A stretch of DNA of 64,000 bases from Trissonchulus latispiculum (taxonomy: Eukaryota > Nematoda > Enoplea > Enoplida > Ironidae): NCBI GenBank assembly GCA_030248195.1, contig JASAND010011119.1, forward strand, positions 1-64,000. Direction: 5' to 3'. Made by a program: the position numbers and the translations under genes. The notes under the pieces were generated by a model that had not been told where the DNA came from, did not search any database, and saw only the letters and a program-made list of their open reading frames with translations. Numbering within the stretch: the first letter of the stretch is position 1; each line of letters starts with the position of its first letter. Shown here piece by piece: positions 58,501 to 64,000 of the stretch.

Positions 58501-61500
58501 AAATTAAATTATTTAAAAACTAAAATTAAACTAATTCAAAAACAACCGTACTAGGCTGTGAGTGCTTGACCACCTCCAAATCTAGGCTGGATTCTGACTC
58601 AAACTTGTGCATACTATCACGAAAGATGATCTTCTTCTGGCCATTTTCACCCGTCAGCCGAACGTCCAACGACAGCATGCCCTTGAAACCGGCCTGCCGT
58701 ATCTGATAGGCGGACGGAATGTAGTCTAGCTGGAGTTGTTTGGCAATCTGAAGAACAAAAGATAGGACTAACTGAGAAAAAATAATAGAAATTACTAAAA
58801 ATTAGTCCAAATTTAATTCAATAAAAACAGAAATTCAATCTCATCAATGTTGTCATTCAAAATGACGGTTACAGAGTGGAAAAACAAATAGTTTGTGTTT
58901 GCAATTCAGGGAAACCATGTAAAAAGAAAGTTCGTTTGTATTTAAGTTCACCTTTTCGGCAAATTCCGGACAAATTCGACCAATTCCATCCGAAAACGTG
59001 TATTCCTCTTCCTGGCCCTCCTCAATATCACCACCTGGAACAAGAAAAAAGGTTGAAAAATAAACAAGGAATAAAAGGAAACAAGCTAATTTGCATGAAC
59101 GGGTTGCCGCTGGCATTTTTCCTCTTATAAACGAGACAAGTCAATTATCCTACAATATTACTTCTTGTCCCTATGACAACTTTTTATATACTCAAAGAGA
59201 TCATTCGATTGATACCCATATTGTCGTTTTTCCATAACTTTTGATTTTGAACCAGTTTGGCCGGTTTTGCCGATTTTTGCCCCATTCGAAGGCTCGTAGC
59301 TCCTTTTTCTCACACTTTGACGCGATGAGCCTATTACAAGTTTTTATCTACTGAACGAGAGCTTTCGAATGATATTCATATTGTGGATTTCCGACACTTT
59401 TTAATTTTGACCCATTTTGCCCGTTTTTGGCCATTTTTGGCCCTTTGAGGCTCCCTAACTCATTTTTCTTACGTTTTGGTGCTTTGGCCTTATTACAACT
59501 TTTTATCCACTCAATGAGAGCTTTCGAATGATACCCATATGAGCCCGATCTGAGAACTTTCAATTTTGAGCCATTTTGGCCGTTTTTGGCCATTTTTGAT
59601 CCTTTTTCGCCTCATAACTAAAAATGGGTGCATTTTCAGGCCTTGAGCCAATAACAACTTTTCATTACTCGCCGAGAGCTTTCGAATGATACCAAAATTA
59701 GCTCATTTGGACAACTTTTTTATTTTACTCATTTTTACTCACGGGGGTGCTCCGGGAGCACCTCTGCTCCCCCGGGGCTCCCCGCGCTTCCGGGAGCAGT
59801 TCAAGTCAAGACCTTCAAAATGAGGTATCAACCACCTCTCTACCCCTTCCCAATCAAAAGTTAGAGGGGGGACAAGAATCCGGAGAATAATAAATAAATA
59901 AATAAATAAATAATAAATAACGGACATACCCAAGTTAAAGGGTTGCCTTTTTGTGAAAAAGCGGCAACCCAAAAAGTAAATTCATCTTTGTTTACCTGCG
60001 TAAACTACATACATAAATGAACTAGTATAGAAGTAATGGATCTAACCTTTTAAATTTAGTGTGGTTGTATCTCTGGATCTTGTGTTTGCTAACATTCGTA
60101 CCTGGCTGTATTTTCAATTTTTTAAGTATTGTACTTTATTTTGTAAATACTTTGGTTGTAAATTACTCGCAGGATTAAACAGGTACTTGTCTTTTATGAT
60201 ATACTATAAAAAGGCACTGTTAAAATTTGCTGGGTTGTGTACTGCATTTGTCACTACAGTTTATACACCAAGTTTGTAGTCGATTTCCGGTCACTAACGA
60301 TTTTTAGACATTTTCCGATTTCGCTCAAAAGCTTTATCTAACACAATATCTATGGACCTTTTTCAAGAAAGGCTAGAGTAGAGTAGAGTAGAATAGAGTT
60401 AAAATTAACTGTTTTAGCTAGTTTTAAAACTCCAATCAAGCTTGAGTTCCCCTCTTTTAACTCTTTCATGAAAAGGATCGAGTTAGTTTAACTCTAATCT
60501 ACCCTTTCTTGAAAAGGCCCTATGCTAGCCTACACACAATGCAGACATACTTTTAGATACAGCTTGCACAGCTGTTCCAAGCAAAATACTTCACAAATAC
60601 TAATTTTTACCCAAAAAACGAAAATTTCTGCCCCCCCTTATCACGGACATATCCATGGGTGGAGTTTTGCGGGTTGCAACTCACTCCTTTTGGCTTGTCC
60701 GAAGGAAAATTTTATCAATACTTCATTACAAACATAGTGGAAGTTTTGTCAAAAAACCTGCTCCTATTCAGTATATAAATTTTTGTGAAAAAACCCCTTC
60801 CTTTTCAAAATCTGCCTGATACAGCCCTGCCCCCTCCCTTAGCACAGACCCGGAAGGCCCAGGGCTCACACTCCAAAAAAACGTTCATTTGATCCTGTGC
60901 TACAAAACACTGTTTACCACAAATATCCGGCTCAGTCTCAATGTCTTCCGGCTTCAGGCGAAGGGCTTTCTGGGTCTGGGTGAAGCACTGGCCTATCCGG
61001 GCCATCAGTTTCGGCACATTTCGAATGTGCTGAAATGAGCCCAGACAGGCTCGAATATGATCAGCCGTAATCAGGGAGTCATCCTCCCGTGGCAGATTGT
61101 AGCCCATATCTTCGCCAGGCAGTTGGAGACGCTAGAAAATGGAAAACAGAAAAGAAAATACTGGAATTGTATGTAGATTAGTAGTAAAAACTTACTAGCC
61201 AGCCAGGAAAAAAGATATCCTAGTTTCACCACACACATTCTCTAAAACAACAAATTTGTCAGAAAAGGAACAAAACCCAGGAATTTGCCCCCCACCCGTA
61301 TGCAAATTAGCAAATTACCCATCGGATATGTTTTAACGGGGGGGGGGGGAGGCTGGTGGATCCATTCTAAAATCGACCTCCCCAAAACCCCTCCCTCCCC
61401 GAAATACGCAAGTTTTCTCTTAATTTTATGCTTCCCCATTTCTTACACAGGCAGCGACGGTAACCTCTACCAACCAGCAGAAAAAAGATATCTCGCTTTA

Positions 61501-63666
61501 ACCATACTGTACTCCTTCTAAAACAACTTTTACCAAAAAAACCAGGAAAAAAACAGAAATTTCCCTACCCTCCACCTCTCAGTTCAAGCTACCCACCTGG
61601 TTCATAGAGTGACGCCAGGCCCAAAACTCCCGACCCTGGACATCGGCATACATATAGCAGCCGTTGTCACGCAGCTGGGAGTTGGACCAGGCCAGAAACC
61701 GGTAGCGTCGACAGCCAATGGTAAATCCGTGCAGCATATGACCCTCTATCACATCCATGTAGAGGGAGCCAACGTTGATGTTGGACTGCAACAAGAAGAA
61801 GGCAAAGCATAAGCACAACATACAATTCCTAAATCTGGGAGCCGTTTCAAAAGAAGGTCCTAAGCTTAGGAGCGCTTCTATGTAAATGGGGCTTAGGCAG
61901 TTAGTTAGGAGAATACCGTTTCAAGACTTTCTTCCAACTTAGGAGCGAGTACCACGGCTCCTACTGTTCTCCTAAGTAAGGAGAATATTAGTGTATTAGT
62001 ATATTATAACTTAAAAGAATATATACTTCTGAAACGCGCTTAGCAGCGCTTTTAACTATTCTCCTAAGTCTGCTCCTGAGCGCGCTTAGGACAATCTTTT
62101 GAAACGCTTCCCTGGCTTTTCCTAGGCCAAAATTTCTGGACGGGGAAGTCTGGGAGCGGGCCCCCAGTCTGTAAGGGACGCCGATTTCTGGAGGACCGAA
62201 AATTTTTTCAAAAAATGCTTAGAAAATAAATTTTTAACTTCAATGTAAGCTTAAAATGACTGAAAAGTGCTGAAAAAGACCTAAAAATCCGGTGAAGCCG
62301 GAAAATGTTTCAAAATTTACCTTTAAAACCCTATTTTCACTTTTGAAGTCTGGGGGGACGGCGGACCCTAATCCTGGAGGGGGCGATTCTGGGGGGAGGG
62401 CCCAACCCGCCCCCTGTACGGAAAAGCCAGTAAACTGGTGAAAAAGAATAGAAATTGCAAGAAAACTAATAGAAAAATTGCAATGGAAGACACACGGCTC
62501 GGGCCGAGCCGAACAACCTCTTCCCTCCTTCTGCTGGCTTTGGCTATTATGCCACTGGTCGGAACTCTAGCCCCCTCCCCCTCCCCCACCTCAAAAACTC
62601 AAACACAATAATGTCTAGTTAAAAGTAATAATCACAACCAAAAGCTTCAAAAACATGTCATAGATACCTTAAACAGTTTGCTCATATCATCATCCCGGAA
62701 CACCATTCGCAGGGCCCAGTCATGTCCAAAATTCCGCACAACCCGGTTAGACATCATTACCTCCGGTTCCATCAGGAGACGTCGAGTGGGCGTCACGACG
62801 ACCTTGCGAACTCGAACACAGTTGACCGGCGTATCAGAGTCCGGTTGCTCTCGGCCGGAGGCAAAGTCATCAAAAAAGTGCTCAAAAGTGCACTGCAGCT
62901 CCAGCAACTTTTGCTCATCAAAGGCACAGGTGACGCGGAAAAGGGCCTTTTCCGTGGCATCCGGGTCCATCTGGACACACTGACGTAGGCGGGTCAGAAA
63001 TTGATCTTGCTGCCCGTTGGTTGTGGAAGATACCAGCTGATCCCAGACAATATAGCCTCGAGACCAGAGCGCTTCTAGGGCATACTGACACCCGAAAGAG
63101 TTGGGCAGCAGCTCAGCAGTGGGGGGCAGTCGGTTACCGCCCATCTGGGGTGGGGCATCCGCCGTTCGGATGAAGGCCAACCAAGGATCCACCTTAATCC
63201 GACGGCGTATCCGCCCGGTAATCTCATGAATCAGGGGTGCCAGCTGTAGACGGCTAGAGTACCGTTGACCGCCTGCGTCAAAATACCCATTTTGCATACT
63301 ACTACTACTACCACTACTACCACCACCAGGACCAGCACTAGTACTAGTACTAGTACTCTGGGCATACTGGGGTTTACAGTACTCCCGAGGCCGCGGGCAG
63401 TCACAGGGGAAGACAAGGCGTAGCCAGGGCGAGTGAGCCAGATAGTCTGGCTCGCAGCCAGGAATCTGTTGGACCCGAGTTACGTTGCGACTGCGCATAC
63501 GCAACGGATCAGGATCCAGCATGGGCGTTTGGGGAGAGTTGGAATTGGAGCGACCGCCGTAGCCTCCGCCGTTACCAAGATAGCCCCCGCCGTTCTGATG
63601 ATGAGGGCCGCCAGCTCTCTGCTGACGTTGCTGCTGTCGTTTGAGATACTCCAGATCTGGTTGAAC
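40456..63666 (-). CDS. Cellular RNA-dependent RNA polymerase (RDR/EGO-1/QDE-1 family), 5'-partial
   Basis: Twelve minus-strand exons, all GT-AG and phase-consistent: 62668-63666, 61597-61785, 60918-61131, 58952-59034, 58552-58747, 57339-57779, 56592-56863, 55209-55473, 54021-54246, 52165-52330, 48521-48661, 47475-48116. They give 1277 residues. Family landmarks occur in order: MMSNRVVRNFG, FLAWSNSQLRDNG, ARIGQCFTQTQ, YTFSDGIGRI, FKGMLSLDVRL, NRPLVMILDQ, NPCISPGDVR, the catalytic SDLDGDEY, HSIAVDFPKTGIP, RKEFF, ASAWYMVTY and LSFPWIVWDVL. Such enzymes copy RNA to make or amplify siRNA. Two more exons (42762-42919, 40456-40590) and the poly(A) signal probably complete the C-terminus. The join from 47475-48116, which can also stop at TAA, is unresolved. 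5' exons lie beyond the window. Exon 1 seen here has a Gln/Gly/Ser-rich low-complexity start. Confidence 0.9.
40770..41625. mobile_element. hAT-like element with a CGCCTGCGGCGCTTTTCTAT array
   Basis: The ends are CATGGGCGCACCCAGG and the complement of CAGGGGCGCATCCAGG, flanked by a perfect 8-bp duplication CCCTCCCC (40762-40769 and 41626-41633). Inside, 40890-41280 holds about nine degenerate ~45-57-bp units built on GCCTGCGGCGCTTTTCTAT. It lies in the last RdRP intron. Confidence 0.85.
41684..42410. mobile_element. TTTAACTC mini-element and G/C-run element
   Basis: 41684-41847 is a short relative of the 26760 element (CAAGAAAGGTAGAGTAGAG...CTACCCTTTCGTGAAAAGG). 41979-42410 has CTGGGGTTTTTCTAGG / CAGTAAAAAACCCCAG ends and long G runs that read as C runs at the other end. 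Only a 4-bp ACGA flanks it. Both lie in the last RdRP intron. Confidence 0.6.
42762..42919 (-). CDS. Probable penultimate RdRP exon
   Basis: It lies between a TTTATTTCAG acceptor and a CTG/GTAGGT donor. The frame encodes GTTATWDFDEAEPLVVQWPA and then RGYVRLLKQFTGVHDVEFRL. It joins in phase 0 to the 40456 exon. Its upstream phase needs one base from the previous exon, or a shifted acceptor two bases in (CAGAG). No clean donor at the end of 47475-48116 meets this, so either a small exon is missing or the shifted acceptor is used. Confidence 0.65.
43814..45700. mobile_element. Composite repeat, copy 1: 190-bp inverted arms plus ~145-bp tandem array
   Basis: 43814-44003 and 44539-44727 are inverted copies starting AAGGACAAGTAGGAAAAATG. 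The array follows at about 44820: five units of about 144-150 bp, each with TGACCAGTGGTCACTTC, ATGCTCATTGAAACGAGCG and TTTACTATATATGCCCCC. The last two are a variant (CATCGTTTTCAGCGACCCCG). A matching composite lies at 49032-50990. This copy lies between the 47475 and 42762 RdRP exons. Confidence 0.85.
45700..47474. other. Unassigned stretch between RdRP exons
   Basis: No exon was recognised. It holds a GATCATTCGAAAGCTC-type block (45865-45890) and a GC hairpin near 45998-46035 (ATGAGGGGCGC...). A tRNA-like fragment near 46065-46125 reads TAGCTCAGTG and GAGTTCGAAAGCC on the minus strand. A small RdRP exon could be hidden here. Confidence 0.4.
49032..50990. mobile_element. Composite repeat, copy 2: ~188-bp inverted arms plus ~145-bp tandem array
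   Basis: The arms are 49032-49219 and 49695-49881 (ACAAGTAATAAAAATGCTCC...). The array at 50030-50960 has about seven units of the same ~145-bp repeat as copy 1, ending with the same variant unit. A perfect hairpin TATGTAGGGGCGC / GCGCCCCTACATA lies just beyond (about 51999-52024). It is in the RdRP intron between the 52165 and 48521 exons. Confidence 0.85.
52720..53360. mobile_element. 641-bp foldback element, AAGCTTA-centred family
   Basis: It is an inverted repeat almost throughout, with ends GGGTCTTTCCC/GGGAAAGACCC. A perfect 8-bp duplication GAAAAATA flanks it (52712-52719 and 53361-53368). The centre is GCTTACATCTTTAGCTTA-like. It lies in the RdRP intron between the 54021 and 52165 exons. 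Confidence 0.85.
53510..53846. mobile_element. Small G/C-run element
   Basis: CTGGGCTTATTCTA and TAGAATAAGCCCAG form inverted ends around G- and C-run-rich DNA. A related element with GGGGTTTTCTTTAG / CTAGAGAAAACGC ends is at about 54515-54845. Both lie in RdRP introns and are non-coding. Confidence 0.6.
56592..56863 (-). CDS. RdRP catalytic exon
   Basis: This exon carries NPCISPGDVRLF and, at 56685-56705, DLDGDEY. That is the metal-binding DxDGD motif in which all three aspartates of cellular RNA-dependent RNA polymerases are present. The exon is intact with clean acceptor (CTCTCAG) and donor (GTAGGT), so the active site looks functional. Confidence 0.92.
59160..59725. repeat. ~160-bp degenerate tandem repeat
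   Basis: Three and a half units, each with ACAACTTTTTATC.ACTC, GAGAGCTTTCGAATGATACC and GGCCATTTTTGGCC. The GAGCTTTCGAATGATACC core also occurs inverted at 45865-45885. It lies in the RdRP intron between the 60918 and 58952 exons. Confidence 0.75.
60354..60520. mobile_element. Short TTTAACTC-family element
   Basis: The ends are GGACCTTTTTCAAGAAAGG and the complement of GGGCCTTTTCAAGAAAGGG, flanked by TAT on both sides. GAGTTAAAATTAAC units lie inside. It is a 167-bp relative of the 1.75-kb element at 26760. Confidence 0.65.
62668..63666 (-). CDS. RdRP N-terminal exon (first in window)
   Basis: 333 codons from a GATTTTAG acceptor to an AAG/GTATCT donor, phase 0 at both ends. It begins VQPDLEYLKRQQQRQQ, with Gly/Ser/Asn-rich inserts (written partly by an (ACT)-type microsatellite near 63300). 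It passes WLRLVFPCDCPRP and RRRIKVDPWLAFIR and ends with VVVTPTRRLLMEPEVMMSNR and RNFG. This is the start of the conserved RdRP core. Confidence 0.88.
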
Positions 63667-64000
63667 CTAAAATCAGAAAAACACAAATAATCATACGAAG
63701 ATTTAACATTAAGTAGGAACACTCTACTCTTTACTGGAAGTAGAGCGGGGAAAACTGCTATGTATGTAGTTTCAGCAACTGCTATGTAGTTTCAGTTTCA
63801 GTTTCAGTCGGTATCATGGTTTCTGGTCACTTCCCAACACAGTTTGACTTTTAATTTCAGTTAACATTCAATATATTAAAGGGAGGGGGGGGGGCTAGGA
63901 GTGCCCTCCAAAGGGGGGAGGTGAAAAGGCTTAAATAGCTGAAAGTCGGGAAAACAAACTGTTTTCAGCCTGTGCATACTGCTAAACCTAAGCTAGTCCT

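Overview
This is nuclear DNA of a multicellular animal, most likely an invertebrate. Genes are split by GT-AG introns, end in AATAAA poly(A) signals, and sit among hAT-like, foldback, SINE and LINE repeats. Nothing looks bacterial or viral. The species cannot be named from the sequence; a cellular RNA-dependent RNA polymerase argues against vertebrates and insects. Most long open frames are shadows of repeats. The real genes are made of short exons, so I rebuilt them from splice sites, frame phase and family motifs.

Layout. (1) Three paralogous two-exon genes for small secreted Gly/Gln-rich proteins lie on the + strand at 61-2330, 18987-21677 and 33172-36149. Each has a 16-codon signal-peptide exon, a 1.6-2.7 kb intron, and a second exon starting with SYASSE. 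(2) On the minus strand at 3201-13193 is a 16-exon DEG/ENaC-type ion channel whose phases all agree (843 residues). Its extracellular region carries a C-type-lectin domain and a long threonine-rich tract, a combination I do not know from this family. (3) At 13.2-18.9 kb and 21.8-32.7 kb there are only repeats. They include tRNA-derived SINEs, hAT-like elements with perfect 8-bp target duplications, and a near-identical 2.5-kb inverted repeat around a 2.2-kb spacer. (4) At 37.2-37.6 kb is a broken LINE reverse-transcriptase tail. (5) From 40.3 kb to the right edge, minus strand, is a large cellular RNA-dependent RNA polymerase gene (RDR/EGO-1/QDE-1 family). It has 12 phase-consistent exons, two further C-terminal exons and a poly(A) signal; its 5' end lies outside the window. 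Its introns are full of inverted and tandem repeats.

The genes do not form a pathway. The channel and the secreted proteins are cell-surface or extracellular products. The RdRP would work in small-RNA amplification. A recurring theme is transposable elements whose ends carry arrays of short self-complementary units, and foldback elements, some inside introns of the RdRP gene itself.
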